From Nitrospirota bacterium (lineage in GTDB: Bacteria; Nitrospirota; Thermodesulfovibrionia; Thermodesulfovibrionales; UBA6898), in the NCBI GenBank assembly GCA_021825365.1, contig JAKAHR010000002.1:1-64000 (forward strand): DNA of 64,000 bases, read 5' to 3'. Below are positions 33,994 through 41,764 of this stretch, one piece after another (within the stretch, counting starts at the first letter, position 1; every line of letters starts with the position of its first letter). The translations under genes were made by a program, and so were the position numbers. The notes beneath the pieces were generated by a model, which had not been told where the DNA came from, made no database searches, and saw nothing but the letters and a program-made list of their open reading frames with translations.

Positions 33994-34955
33994 CGAGCCA
34001 TATCCTCTTGAAAAAACAGCTTATTTGCGGCTTGGGCAGCTCTGCCAGTTTGATTATATTGGTTACAGTTGGAATATCTTTGTAATCTTACACCGCCGCC
34101 GATCAGGGCGACATCCGAAATCGTATGGTGCGGCGCACGAAACGGCCGGGTAGCAAGAAGCGGTTGTCCCTCGCGTAAGAGCCCTGCGATACTGTGGATG
34201 CGCGTTGTCTCCAGGGCTTCATCAAAGGTCATGTCCGGCAAAACGGTCGCCAGGCGTTTTGTAAGCATCGTCTTGCCCGACCCGGGGGGGCCGACCATCA
34301 GAACGTTATGCCCGCCTGCGGCAGCCACTTCCAGTGCCCTTTTGGCATGCTCCTGTCCCTTCACCTCTGAGAAATCATCCTCATAAAGGGAGTGCGTGCG
34401 CATCGTCTCATCAATGTCTGTGGTGAAGGGGAGCAGGGACCGTTCACCCCGCAGCAGGTCCATCACCTCGGGCAGGCTCCTGATTCCGTAGACATTCACG
34501 CCGCTGACCACTGACGCCTCGGGCGCGTTTTCGACGGGAAGGACAATACCCCTTAACCCGAAGTCCCTGACGGCCAGTGCCATCGAAAGCGCCCCGCGCA
34601 CCGGCTTCACCCTTCCGTCCAGAGACAGTTCTCCGGTAAACAGGAGGCCTGCTATCGCTTCCTGTTCGATAAGCCCCTCAGAAGCGATGATGCCGACGGC
34701 GATAGGAAGATCAAAGGCAGAGCCCTCTTTCTTGAGGTCAGCGGGTGCAAGGTTTACGGTGATCTGTTTGAGGGGAAAATTAAAACCGACGTTCTTCAGC
34801 GCGGCCCTAACCCTGTCGCGGCTCTCCTTGACCGCTGCGTCGGGGAGGCCGACCATCGAAAAATGGGGGAGGCCCCGGGAGGAGATATCCACCTCCACCT
34901 CTACCCGGTGGGCATCAATACCCAGGACGCTTGCGCTCAACACCTTTGACAGCAT
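33990..34955 (-). pseudogene. comM: comM (yifB), N-terminal part, interrupted by the island
   Basis: The N-terminal 287 or so residues of a ComM/YifB Mg-chelatase-like AAA+ helicase. Typical features are the start [18 protein letters not shown], the [14 protein letters not shown] segment, Walker A GPPGSGKT near residue 220 and [15 protein letters not shown], where the match stops. The last 34 codons (from VRLQRYSNC) come from the island and end at a TGA. A complete ComM has about 500 residues; Walker B, the sensor regions and the C terminus are missing, so the product cannot be an active helicase. ComM promotes branch migration during natural transformation. The missing half should lie at the left end of the island. 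Confidence 0.9.
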
Positions 34956-35148
34956 GAAAACCCTCTTTGTTCAAGATGACCAGCAGGGCAACACCCTTAT
35001 GCAGGGTGCGGTCGTTGATAATCCCCGTCAAAGGATAGCACGTAACAACCGCGCTGCGCAAGGGTTATTGATGACACAATATTGCAAAAAAGGGCGGCTG
35101 CGTTTTATTATTAGCGATTCATCTAGAGTAACGGAGGACGGGCGCCTT

Positions 35149-35571
35149 ATGAAAAAGTCGGTACTTCTCATCTTCGCTGTTCTGCTCCTTTTTTCATGCG
35201 GCAAGAAGGAGGTGAAGCAGGTCTCTCTTGATTCGAAGATATCCATCGAGGTCTTTGACCTTGCCGAAAAGATACGAAACGCCTTTGTTAAGAAAGACCT
35301 CCTTACGATCCAGCAGAACTCCACCGAGGCGGGGTACCGCGACATCATGGCGAACAAGAAACCCTTTGACTCCGTTGAACTGATCTTCACGCCGAGATGG
35401 GTTGAGATCGACAAGGAACAGACCACCCTGAACGTGACCTGGAAAAGCAGATGGACAGCAGCCGGCAAGACGGCGGCTGACAGGGGGATGGCGGTCATGG
35501 TGCTCGAAGGCAGGCCGCCGAAGGTATCGAAGATCCTCCGGGGCAACCCTTTCATCTATCCGGAGCAGTAA
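35149..35571 (+). CDS. Small lipoprotein
   Basis: A 140-residue lipoprotein starting MKKSVLLIFAVLLLFSCGKK, with the lipobox Cys at residue 17. The mature part is a mixed alpha/beta domain (EVFDLAEKIRNAFVKKDLLT; then TTLNVTWKSRWTAAG), similar in size and helix-strand order to small NTF2-like domains. The start at 35,149 is set by the signal peptide and GGAGGACG upstream; the frame extends further upstream inside comM antisense sequence and is not coding there. Specific function unknown. Confidence 0.72.
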   Translation: MKKSVLLIFAVLLLFSCGKKEVKQVSLDSKISIEVFDLAEKIRNAFVKKDLLTIQQNSTEAGYRDIMANKKPFDSVELIFTPRWVEIDKEQTTLNVTWKSRWTAAGKTAADRGMAVMVLEGRPPKVSKILRGNPFIYPEQ

Positions 35572-35617
35572 TCCTTCGGCAGTAATCCAAGAGACAGCGA
35601 TACCCGCGGAGAGGTTT

Positions 35618-35830
35618 CTACTTGCAGGAACTGCAGCTGCCCTTGCTGCAGGAGGTGCAGCCGCCGGATGAGCCGGCAAAGGGCTTTTCAACACCGCTCA
35701 TGCCGAAGACGGAAAGCTTCTTCTTCACATCCTTCGACGCACACCGGGGACAGTCCACCGCCTTGTTCCCGAAGACGAGTTTCTCGAACTCCTCCTGGCA
35801 GGTATTGCAGACGTATTCGTAAATAGGCAT
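35618..35830 (-). CDS. FmdB-type zinc-ribbon protein
   Basis: A 70-residue zinc-ribbon protein. MPIYEYVCNTCQEEF and VDCPRCASKDVKK give the two CxxC knuckles of the FmdB/CxxC_CXXC_SSSS family, and the tail GCTSCSKGSCSSCK is the usual Ser/Cys-rich end. Members are putative regulators or small metal-binding proteins; their role is not settled. It lies 21 bases after the transaldolase-like gene on the same strand and is probably cotranscribed with it. Confidence 0.85.
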   Translation of the reverse strand: MPIYEYVCNTCQEEFEKLVFGNKAVDCPRCASKDVKKKLSVFGMSGVEKPFAGSSGGCTSCSKGSCSSCK

Positions 35831-35851
35831 CCTGCGGCTATCCTCCTCGAC

Positions 35852-36517
35852 CTACTTCTTTCTCCGCGGCGCTTTCTGGGGCACCTTCTCCCAGTCTTTG
35901 AGGAACTTCTCGATCCCGGCGTCGGTCAACGGATGCCTGATCAGCTGTCGGATCACAGAATAGGGGATAGTGGCGATGTGGGCGCCAATCTTCGCCGCAT
36001 CTACGACGTGGAGGGGGTTCCTGATGCTCGCCACGATCACCTCGGTCTCGAACAAATAATTCTCATAGATATCGATAATGTCCGCAACAAGGTCCATGCC
36101 CCGGTGGCTGATGTCGTCGAGCCTGCCGACAAAAGGGCTGACAAAGCTTGCGCCGGCCTTGGCTGCAAGCAGCGCCTGCATGGAGGAAAAGATCAGGGTC
36201 ACATTGGTCTTGATGCCCTTGGCGGAGAGCCTCTTCACCGCCTTCAGTCCCTCTTCTATCATGGGGATCTTGATGACAATGTTCTTGTGAATGCCTGCCA
36301 GAGCCCCGGCCTCCCTCACCATCTCATCAGCCGTGAGTCCGACGACCTCCGCGCTTACAGGACCGTTCACGATGCTGCAGATGGACCTGAGAAGCTCTAC
36401 GGGCTCCCTGCCCTCCTTGGCTATGAGGGACGGGTTTGTGGTCACGCCGTCGATGACGCCGATCTCCCAGGCCTTCCTGATCTCTTCGACATTAGCGGTA
36501 TCGATGAAAAATTTCAT
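35852..36517 (-). CDS. Transaldolase / fructose-6-phosphate aldolase-like protein
   Basis: A 221-residue protein of the small transaldolase family (TalC/FSA type). It opens [20 protein letters not shown], has DGVTTNPSL near residue 25, the Schiff-base lysine in KTNVTLIFS near residue 105 and SPFVGRLDD near 130. The short length and these motifs place it in the transaldolase/FSA group, which moves or cleaves three-carbon ketol units of sugar phosphates in the pentose phosphate pathway. Start at 36,517, with GAGGAGAG just upstream; an in-frame start five codons earlier lacks a site. Confidence 0.88.
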   Translation of the reverse strand: MKFFIDTANVEEIRKAWEIGVIDGVTTNPSLIAKEGREPVELLRSICSIVNGPVSAEVVGLTADEMVREAGALAGIHKNIVIKIPMIEEGLKAVKRLSAKGIKTNVTLIFSSMQALLAAKAGASFVSPFVGRLDDISHRGMDLVADIIDIYENYLFETEVIVASIRNPLHVVDAAKIGAHIATIPYSVIRQLIRHPLTDAGIEKFLKDWEKVPQKAPRRKK

Positions 36518-36666
36518 GCTCTCCTCGCGCAAAATGGGATGTAGTATTATAGCGGAAATACTGCTGCTTTTGCTGGGCCGGCGGCCTCTGTCTGCGCCGG
36601 TGGTGACGAAAAAAAGTATCTTGCCTTATACTGTAATGACAGAGTGTTCGGGTATGCGCTTCCCGT

Positions 36667-38103
36667 ATGATGATTGATAGTGAGGAACTGTTGCAGATGA
36701 CACACAAACTCCCTGATCTTAAGGACTTGACTGTCCTTGTCCTTGACGCCGGAGACTCCTCGGCCGGCTTGACCGGCGAGAGGCTTGAGGCCCTCGGTGC
36801 CCGCGTCTTCAGCGCTCCCACTGTTGAGGACGCGACCCGTATCCTCGGCAGCGGGCAAATCCAGGTGATCATCTCCTCTCTTGATCTGGCGGATGAGCGG
36901 ACGATTGCGATGATCAGCGAATACAAGAAGTCCCACCCCGGGACCCTCTACTATCTCCTGACAGAGCACGATTATGACACGATCGAGATAGCCGACGAAT
37001 CGGCGCGGCTCGTTGTCGATGACTATGTAAAGAAGCCGTTTGATGCGGTCCGGTTCGGCCGGATGGTGCAGACGAGTCTGGGTAAACCAAGCACCGGAAG
37101 CACCTCCCTGGCCGTAGTAGAACCGCTCATATCGAGGGTCAAGCCCTATTTTCTCTTCCGGTCGACGGCGATGCGCAGGGCCCTGAGGAACCTCCCGGAG
37201 ATCGCTGCCTCCGGACAGACCGTGTTTATTTCGGGAGAGACGGGAACAGGCAAGGAGATCGTGGCCAGGACGATCCATATGTTAAGCCCCCGGTCCGGCG
37301 GCCCCTTTGTCCCGATAAACTGCGGGGCGATTCCGGAGACACTCATCGAGGGGGAACTCTTTGGGCATGAAAAGGGGGCCTTTACCGGAGCCCATAAGAG
37401 CAGGAAGGGCAAGTTCGAGGCGGCTGACAACGGCACCCTCTTTCTTGATGAGATCGCCGACATGCCGGTGGAGCTCCAGGGCAGGCTCCTCCGCGTACTG
37501 GAGGAGGGCAAGGTCTACCGCGTGGGGAGCGAGCGTCCCATCCCTATAGATGTCCGTGTGATCACAGCCACGAGGATGGATCTTGCAAAGGCGGTGGCTG
37601 ACGGCCTCTTCCGCGAGGACCTGTACTACCGGCTGAATGTGCTTCGCATACACCTGCCTCCCCTGCGCGACCGGTCCGAAGACATACCCCTTCTCGCCAG
37701 CCACTTCCTCGGGCGGGCCCTATCGGAGATGGGCAGAACACCGCCCTATCCCGTGCTTTCATCCGAGACGATGTATCTCCTCGAACACTATCCCTGGAAG
37801 GGCAATGTCCGTGAACTCAGGAATATCATGACCCGCGTCGCCACCCTCCTTCCGCCCGACACGAAGCGTGTCTTCCCCGTGCATATCATCCCCTATCTGG
37901 ATGATCCTGTCGGCGCTGCCGCTTCAGCGCCTAAGATGCAGACCCCCGCAGGCCTTCTCATCCCTTTTGGCGCCAGGCTCTCCCAGGCCGAAGACATGCT
38001 GATAGCAGAGACCCTAAAGCTCGTGGGCGGCAACCGGTCCAAGGCGGCCAGGATGCTCGGCATCAGCATCCGCACACTCCGCAGGAAGCTCAACAAGGCA
38101 TAA
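36667..38103 (+). CDS. Sigma-54 response-regulator-type activator with degenerate receiver
   Basis: A 478-residue NtrC-family activator. Residues about 15-135 are a receiver-like domain; where the phosphorylated Asp is expected (VIISSLDLADE) the residue is Ser, though the KP pair is kept (DYVKKPF). The AAA+ core has GETGTGKE, GAFTGA (EKGAFTGAHKS), FLDEIADMP and the TATRMD sensor. The C terminus is a Fis-type helix-turn-helix (NRSKAARMLGISIRTLRRKL). Directly downstream are palindromic sites, a -24/-12 promoter and three hsp20 genes, its probable targets. ATG 36,697 with GAGGA upstream is an alternative start. Receiver degeneracy suggests control other than by a sensor kinase. Confidence 0.92.
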   Translation: MMIDSEELLQMTHKLPDLKDLTVLVLDAGDSSAGLTGERLEALGARVFSAPTVEDATRILGSGQIQVIISSLDLADERTIAMISEYKKSHPGTLYYLLTEHDYDTIEIADESARLVVDDYVKKPFDAVRFGRMVQTSLGKPSTGSTSLAVVEPLISRVKPYFLFRSTAMRRALRNLPEIAASGQTVFISGETGTGKEIVARTIHMLSPRSGGPFVPINCGAIPETLIEGELFGHEKGAFTGAHKSRKGKFEAADNGTLFLDEIADMPVELQGRLLRVLEEGKVYRVGSERPIPIDVRVITATRMDLAKAVADGLFREDLYYRLNVLRIHLPPLRDRSEDIPLLASHFLGRALSEMGRTPPYPVLSSETMYLLEHYPWKGNVRELRNIMTRVATLLPPDTKRVFPVHIIPYLDDPVGAAASAPKMQTPAGLLIPFGARLSQAEDMLIAETLKLVGGNRSKAARMLGISIRTLRRKLNKA

Positions 38104-38109
38104 CGCAAC

Positions 38110-38165
38110 TAGGCCATTATGGCCTATAGGACATTATGCCGCGACAATTGGCGGACATATTGGCC
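38110..38165 (+). promoter_or_regulatory. Upstream activator sites for the hsp20 operon
   Basis: TAGGCCATTATGGCCTA (38,110-38,126) is a perfect 17-base palindrome 105 bases upstream of the -24 box. A related half-site, ATTGGCCTA, lies at 38,160-38,168, and GGACATTATGCC / GGACATATTGGCC recur about 23 bases apart. This arrangement fits enhancer sites for the adjacent sigma-54 activator. Confidence 0.6.
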
Positions 38166-38230
38166 TATCATGACATCTTACCAATGAGCACCCTTGCCAT
38201 ATCGCCTTGATTTACAATCATTATTTGATC

Positions 38231-38245
38231 TGGCACGCTGGTTGC
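38231..38245 (+). promoter_or_regulatory. Sigma-54 promoter of the hsp20 operon
   Basis: TGGCACGCTGGTTGC matches the sigma-54 consensus TGGCACG-N4-TTGC at every fixed position. Transcription would start near 38,257, leaving a leader of about 40 bases before the first hsp20 gene. Confidence 0.9.
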
Positions 38246-38298
38246 GATAATAGAGACAAGAGAGTTCATTAATCAAATTATCAAAGGAGGTAAGAGAT

Positions 38299-38730
38299 AT
38301 GTTCTGGACAGGCATTGAAGAGGTTGAGAGGATGTTTGAGCCCTTGAGGGAATTGGAAAGGATGAGCAGGTCTCTGGCAAGGCTTTCGGCGCCCAGGGGA
38401 GTCGAGTTTCCGCCGGTGAATATCTCGGAAAATACTGAAGGGGCGGTAATCACGGCGGAGCTTCCGGGCATCGAGCCCTCGGATGTCGAGATCTCGATAA
38501 AGGGCAACTCGCTGACCTTGAAGGGAAACCGGAAGGCGAACGAACTCAAGGAGGGAGAGTTCTATCAGAGACAGGAACGCTGTGCCGGAGAATTCGACAG
38601 GACCCTTGAGCTTCCCTTTGAGATCAACGCAGAAAAGGTTGCAGCCAGGTATGCACGGGGCGTACTGACTCTCTTTGCCCCGCGGGCCGAGTCTGAGAAG
38701 CCCAAGAAGATAACCATTTCTTCTGAATAG
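38299..38730 (+). CDS. Small heat-shock protein (Hsp20), first of three
   Basis: A 143-residue Hsp20/alpha-crystallin protein, an ATP-independent holdase that keeps unfolding proteins soluble. The alpha-crystallin domain spans about residues 40-130 (FPPVNISENTEGAVITAELP; GIEPSDVEISIKGNSLTLKG) with a late ARGVLTLFAPR strand; the N terminus is short and hydrophobic (MFWTGIEEVERMFEP). It is preceded by AAAGGAGGTAAGAG and starts the operon behind the sigma-54 promoter. It is the most divergent of the three paralogues in its N terminus. Confidence 0.92.
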   Translation: MFWTGIEEVERMFEPLRELERMSRSLARLSAPRGVEFPPVNISENTEGAVITAELPGIEPSDVEISIKGNSLTLKGNRKANELKEGEFYQRQERCAGEFDRTLELPFEINAEKVAARYARGVLTLFAPRAESEKPKKITISSE

Positions 38731-38739
38731 GAGGTGAAC

Positions 38740-39108
38740 ATGATGACAGAGGCATCCAGAGAAGATGTAGCAAGAAGGATTTATACACCTGCCGTTGACA
38801 TCATCAAACGGAAGGATGATCTTGAGGTCGTGGCTGATATGCCGGGGGTTGACGAGAAGACGCTCGATGTAATGATCGAGAAGAACACGCTGACCATCTA
38901 TGGCAAGGTGTTGCAGGAACCAGCGGAGAACCTCACCCTGAAGTCGTCTGAATACGGCATCGGAGATTACAAGCGGATATTTACGATCTCCGAGGAGATC
39001 GACCGCGACCGGATCCAGGCGACGGTCAAGAATGGGGTTCTGAGGATAACGCTGCCAAAGGCCGAGGCGGTCAAGTCCCGGAAGATAGCGGTTGCGGCAG
39101 CGGATTAA
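38740..39108 (+). CDS. Small heat-shock protein (Hsp20), second of three
   Basis: A 122-residue Hsp20 with almost no N-terminal extension: the alpha-crystallin domain begins near residue 15 (YTPAVDIIKRKDDLEVVADM; then PGVDEKTLDVMIEKNTLTIY) and ends VKNGVLRITLPKAEAVK. The missing flexible N terminus predicts smaller oligomers than its neighbours; it may form mixed assemblies with them. The gene lies 9 bases after the first hsp20, with GGAGGTG placed for ATG 38,740. Confidence 0.9.
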   Translation: MMTEASREDVARRIYTPAVDIIKRKDDLEVVADMPGVDEKTLDVMIEKNTLTIYGKVLQEPAENLTLKSSEYGIGDYKRIFTISEEIDRDRIQATVKNGVLRITLPKAEAVKSRKIAVAAAD

Positions 39109-39145
39109 GAAATCGGTAACGCAGTCTGTGAAGGGAGGTGTAATT

Positions 39146-39643
39146 ATGGCGGTAAGGAATCTGGTACCATGGGCTTTGGGAAAGAAGAGTTTGCCGGTAC
39201 GGCATGAGGAAAACCCGTTAGTGGTGCTTCAGAAGGAGATGGACAATCTCTTTGACACCTTCTCGCGGGAGTTCTTCGAGCTGGAGCCCTTCGAGAGCCG
39301 CCTGACCTCTTTTAGTCCCCGGATCGACGTATCCGAGACTGACAAGGAGATCATGGTGACGGTCGAGGTCCCCGGCATGGACGAAAAGGACATCGACATC
39401 TCGGTAAGCAGGGAGGCCCTGACGCTCAAGGGCGAAAAGAGGGAAGAGAAGGAGGACAAGGGACGCACCTACTACCGAATGGAGCGGTCCTATGGTTCGT
39501 TCTCCCGGACGATCCCGCTTCCTGCCGAGGCTGACATCGACAAGGTCGAGGCCAGCTACAAAAAAGGCATCCTGAAGGTCTCCGTACCAAAGACGGAAAA
39601 GGCCCTGAGGGAGACGAAGAAGATCTCCGTCAAGACGGAATAA
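39146..39643 (+). CDS. Small heat-shock protein (Hsp20), third of three
   Basis: A 165-residue class-A-like Hsp20. The N-terminal 50 residues include a hydrophobic helix (VVLQKEMDNLFDTFSREFFE); the alpha-crystallin domain follows (FSPRIDVSETDKEIMVTVEV; PGMDEKDIDISVSREALTLK), with SYKKGILKVSVPKTEKA as the last strands and a basic tail. The start at 39,146 is set by GGGAGGTG; the frame is open 18 codons further up, inside the previous gene. A strong terminator follows. Confidence 0.92.
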   Translation: MAVRNLVPWALGKKSLPVRHEENPLVVLQKEMDNLFDTFSREFFELEPFESRLTSFSPRIDVSETDKEIMVTVEVPGMDEKDIDISVSREALTLKGEKREEKEDKGRTYYRMERSYGSFSRTIPLPAEADIDKVEASYKKGILKVSVPKTEKALRETKKISVKTE

Positions 39644-39659
39644 GAACCTTTACCCAATA

Positions 39660-39697
39660 GGCCGGCATAGCCTTACGGCTGTGCCGGCCTTTTTTTT
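39660..39697 (+). terminator. Rho-independent terminator of the hsp20 operon
   Basis: GGCCGGCATAGCC and GGCTGTGCCGGCC form a 13-bp stem (one G-T pair) around the loop TTAC, followed by eight T residues. It lies 16 bases after the last hsp20 stop. Confidence 0.93.
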
Positions 39698-39710
39698 CAC
39701 GAATAAACCA

Positions 39711-40724
39711 TTAGCCGCCGCTATTGGTGCCAATAATAAAGTAGGCTTCGTCGCCGGGATAGTCCATGATTACGATGCCCATCTTCCCGCTGCCGGCCGG
39801 AAAGGTCTTTAACTGCCAGTTGATATGTTGAGCAAAATCCAAAGGCGTGTGCCAGTGAAATATGGGAATCGACATGGTCGCACTCGTCCAGGTCATGTAC
39901 AGATGGTCAGGCGAGCCGTCGCCTTTGGCCCTCCATATGTTGTCCCGGATTGCAGCCCACTTGATGTCGTATGCGCTGATCGAGGCATCGGCGACGGGTG
40001 TCCATAGGCTTTCAACGTAGACGGTCTGATCCGGATTGGTGCTGAATTGCTTGGAAGAATACGCACTGTTCCCGCCATCAGTCCTTATATCCATTCCGAT
40101 CTCAGCAGTACCGGTATCCACATCAAAGCTTCGCATCAGAACTATTTTCCCCCTTACCTGTCCCAGCGTGGGAATGGTTGTGCCCAGGTACCAGAGCTCC
40201 CGGGTGTGGGCGTCATCCAAGTACTTGTTGGCATTGTAGTAATTGAGGAAAATCTGATGAAATGACAATGTAGAGCCCGGATCATCTATATACTCGTGCC
40301 CCACGTCCATGAGAATCGTTTCGTTAGGGTGTTTTAATAAGAAAGCTCGGCACTGGTCGATGATATCTTGAAAAGTCAGGCCGAGAAAAACCACACCGTG
40401 ATGAATCGCAAACCCGTTCCCAATGATCCTGCAGCGAATATCCAGGAAGCGGATACCCAGAATGTTGAGTTGATCATAGATACTCCACATCTGGGTCTTG
40501 ACGAATCCACCTCCCGCGTTCTGATCTTGTGTGTATGTGGCCGAGTCGTGTGTGCCCGGTATGCTCAAAAGACTGATCGGCGTTTGATCAGAAATCTGTG
40601 CCATCCAATCGGACGGCTGGGCACTTAACTGGGATGGTGTGTCACTGCTGGAGCCACAACCAAGCAGCATTACGAGTACTACGGTCACCGCCGCTTTTAG
40701 AAGCAGTTGTTTCCCTTTGTCCAT
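39711..40724 (-). CDS. Exported PI-PLC X-domain lipoprotein
   Basis: A 337-residue lipoprotein: the signal peptide ends with VMLLGCGSSS. The mature part is a phosphatidylinositol-specific phospholipase C X domain: SIPGTHDSATY holds the first catalytic His, FLDIRCR the conserved Asp-x-Arg, FAIHHGVV the second catalytic His, and ILMDVGHEY follows. Such enzymes cleave phosphatidylinositol or related phosphodiesters without calcium. Being lipid-anchored it would act in the periplasm or at the surface; its natural substrate in this host is not clear. The gene stands alone, with GGAGGACAAC before the ATG. Confidence 0.85.
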   Translation of the reverse strand: MDKGKQLLLKAAVTVVLVMLLGCGSSSDTPSQLSAQPSDWMAQISDQTPISLLSIPGTHDSATYTQDQNAGGGFVKTQMWSIYDQLNILGIRFLDIRCRIIGNGFAIHHGVVFLGLTFQDIIDQCRAFLLKHPNETILMDVGHEYIDDPGSTLSFHQIFLNYYNANKYLDDAHTRELWYLGTTIPTLGQVRGKIVLMRSFDVDTGTAEIGMDIRTDGGNSAYSSKQFSTNPDQTVYVESLWTPVADASISAYDIKWAAIRDNIWRAKGDGSPDHLYMTWTSATMSIPIFHWHTPLDFAQHINWQLKTFPAGSGKMGIVIMDYPGDEAYFIIGTNSGG

Positions 40725-40969
40725 GTTGTCCTCCTAATCCTTTTTATTGCTTTTATCCATCATCCATTCCGTTTGGCAAGAGGCAACTCATGGGGTCAGC
40801 TTCCCTCCTGATGTGCCAATGTCCCCCCTCAGGAAGATGCTATTTTATGCCGCATGGTAGCTGGGGAAGTCAAGAAGAAACTGATTTGTTTGCGACTGAA
40901 GTCGACACCTCACGTACAAATAGGAAGATCGATGAGTTCAGGAAGGAAATGAAAACCTCCCTTTGCATT
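40725..40969. other. Spacer between the PI-PLC gene and a gene remnant
   Basis: About 245 bases without a supported gene. A plus-strand frame crossing it has no domain or ribosome-binding site. The phrase GGGGTCAGCTTCCCTCCTG (about 40,793) resembles degenerate repeat sequence. Confidence 0.4.
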
Positions 40970-41353
40970 TTATCCGGGGAGTTGGAAGGGGGACGCAAGC
41001 TCGAAGTGATATTCAGCCGGGGTAGCGGCGAGAATTGAGTATGGTGTCCCCGGAATAGTCCCAATGCCAGCTATGCACGGAACAAGACCGTGACCCCAAT
41101 TCCCTGCCGCACACTCGTTTCCAAACCGCTTGTGCTGATTTCTATCGATTATACCTACTGTCCAAGCAAAATCTACCCATTTTGAGTTATACCAAGCCCC
41201 ATTCACTCCACCACTAATCATATATGCACCTGCTCCTGTAGTAACGTCTCTAACAATATATCCGCAGCCATTCCAGCCATTGACAGAAATATTTGTTTTG
41301 GAAACGGTAACCGTCTTCCCCGCATTTGTGGCATTCTGAATATCCGACAGCAC
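40970..41353 (-). pseudogene. Remnant of a large exported transglutaminase/YD-repeat-type protein
   Basis: A 127-codon fragment whose first part (MLSDIQNATNAGKTVTVSKT; then WNGCGYIVRDVTTGAGAYMI followed by SGGVNGA) matches a segment common in large exported proteins with transglutaminase-like and YD/RHS repeats (as I recall LSDIQNAVNAGKxVTVPQ...GTGYIIxDPxTGAGAYMISGG). The reading frame stays open upstream of the ATG for about 28 more codons, then meets a stop, and there is no signal peptide or ribosome-binding site. It is therefore most likely a broken leftover of a much longer gene. The C-terminal part (HGLVPCIAGIGTIPG) is not conserved to my eye. Confidence 0.55.
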
Positions 41354-41545
41354 ATCTTGACTTAGCTGAAGTTGTGGAAGGATAGCGCACCTTCGAAATC
41401 TAAGTGAGTGAGCTACAGGCTGAAGTCCTCAGTTATCGCAAATCGAAATCCCCGTCGGCTTCTGTGAGAACACAACGGCAACTGACAAGCCCGGGAATGC
41501 GATGTGTCTTATTGGTAACGTAACCTGCAGGGAATGGGGCAGATA

Positions 41546-41580
41546 CTATCATCGACGCCTACAGGAAATAACAAGGCCGG
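41546..41580 (+). repeat. 35-bp direct repeat, left copy
   Basis: A 35-base sequence beginning CTATCATCGACGCC and ending ACAAGGCCGG is identical to 42,331-42,365. The two copies flank the RelE/XRE toxin-antitoxin pair. This copy ends within what, in the right copy, is the first arm of the clpB terminator, so it carries only half of the stem. Confidence 0.92.
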
Positions 41581-41727
41581 AGAGCATAAAGGGGACAGGC
41601 TACTTTTTGAGTGCCTATCCGCCCCTCACTCCATCTCAAACGATCCTGTCCTGACTTCCCCCTCCAGGCCTTCAGCCGCTTAAGTCAATGACAGCGCCGG
41701 TGGTTTGTGATCTCAGCAGCTTAAGGA

Positions 41728-41757
41728 TTGTCTTATTAAATATGATAAGTTATCATA
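41728..41757 (+). promoter_or_regulatory. Promoter and operator of the RelE/XRE module
   Basis: TTGTCT (41,728-41,733) and TATCAT (41,751-41,756) are 17 bases apart. The -10 box overlaps the perfect palindrome TATGATAAGTTATCATA (41,741-41,757), a likely autorepression site for the XRE antitoxin. The predicted transcription start lies 1-2 bases from the toxin ATG, so the toxin mRNA may be leaderless. Confidence 0.65.
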
Positions 41758-41764
41758 AATCAGA

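Larger units (their letters stand above)
1..34092. mobile_element. Accessory island, right part of a probable Tn7-like element inserted in comM
   Basis: The island's right boundary lies at 34,092/34,093 (plus or minus one base), where the comM reading frame leaves conserved sequence. Read outward on the minus strand, the foreign DNA starts TGTAAGATTACA, in keeping with the 5'-TGT ends of Tn7-like transposons. The adjoining five chromosomal bases (CCGCC, or ACCGC if the boundary is moved by one) would be one copy of the 5-bp target duplication. A TnsE-like gene starts about 100 bp inside. Cargo is defence and signalling genes, typical of Tn7-like elements. The left end, the other comM half and tnsABC are not in the window, so the element is longer than 34 kb or has been rearranged. 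Boundary position is seen; the Tn7-like assignment is inferred. Confidence 0.6.
41354..41764. other. Intergenic region with repeat copy and toxin-antitoxin promoter
   Basis: About 410 bases holding the first copy of the 35-bp repeat (41,546-41,580), the phrase AAAGGGGACAGGCTACTTTT (41,588-41,607), which resembles palindromic-repeat DNA often seen near REP-associated transposases, and the promoter/operator of the RelE-type toxin gene. No gene is supported here. Confidence 0.5.
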
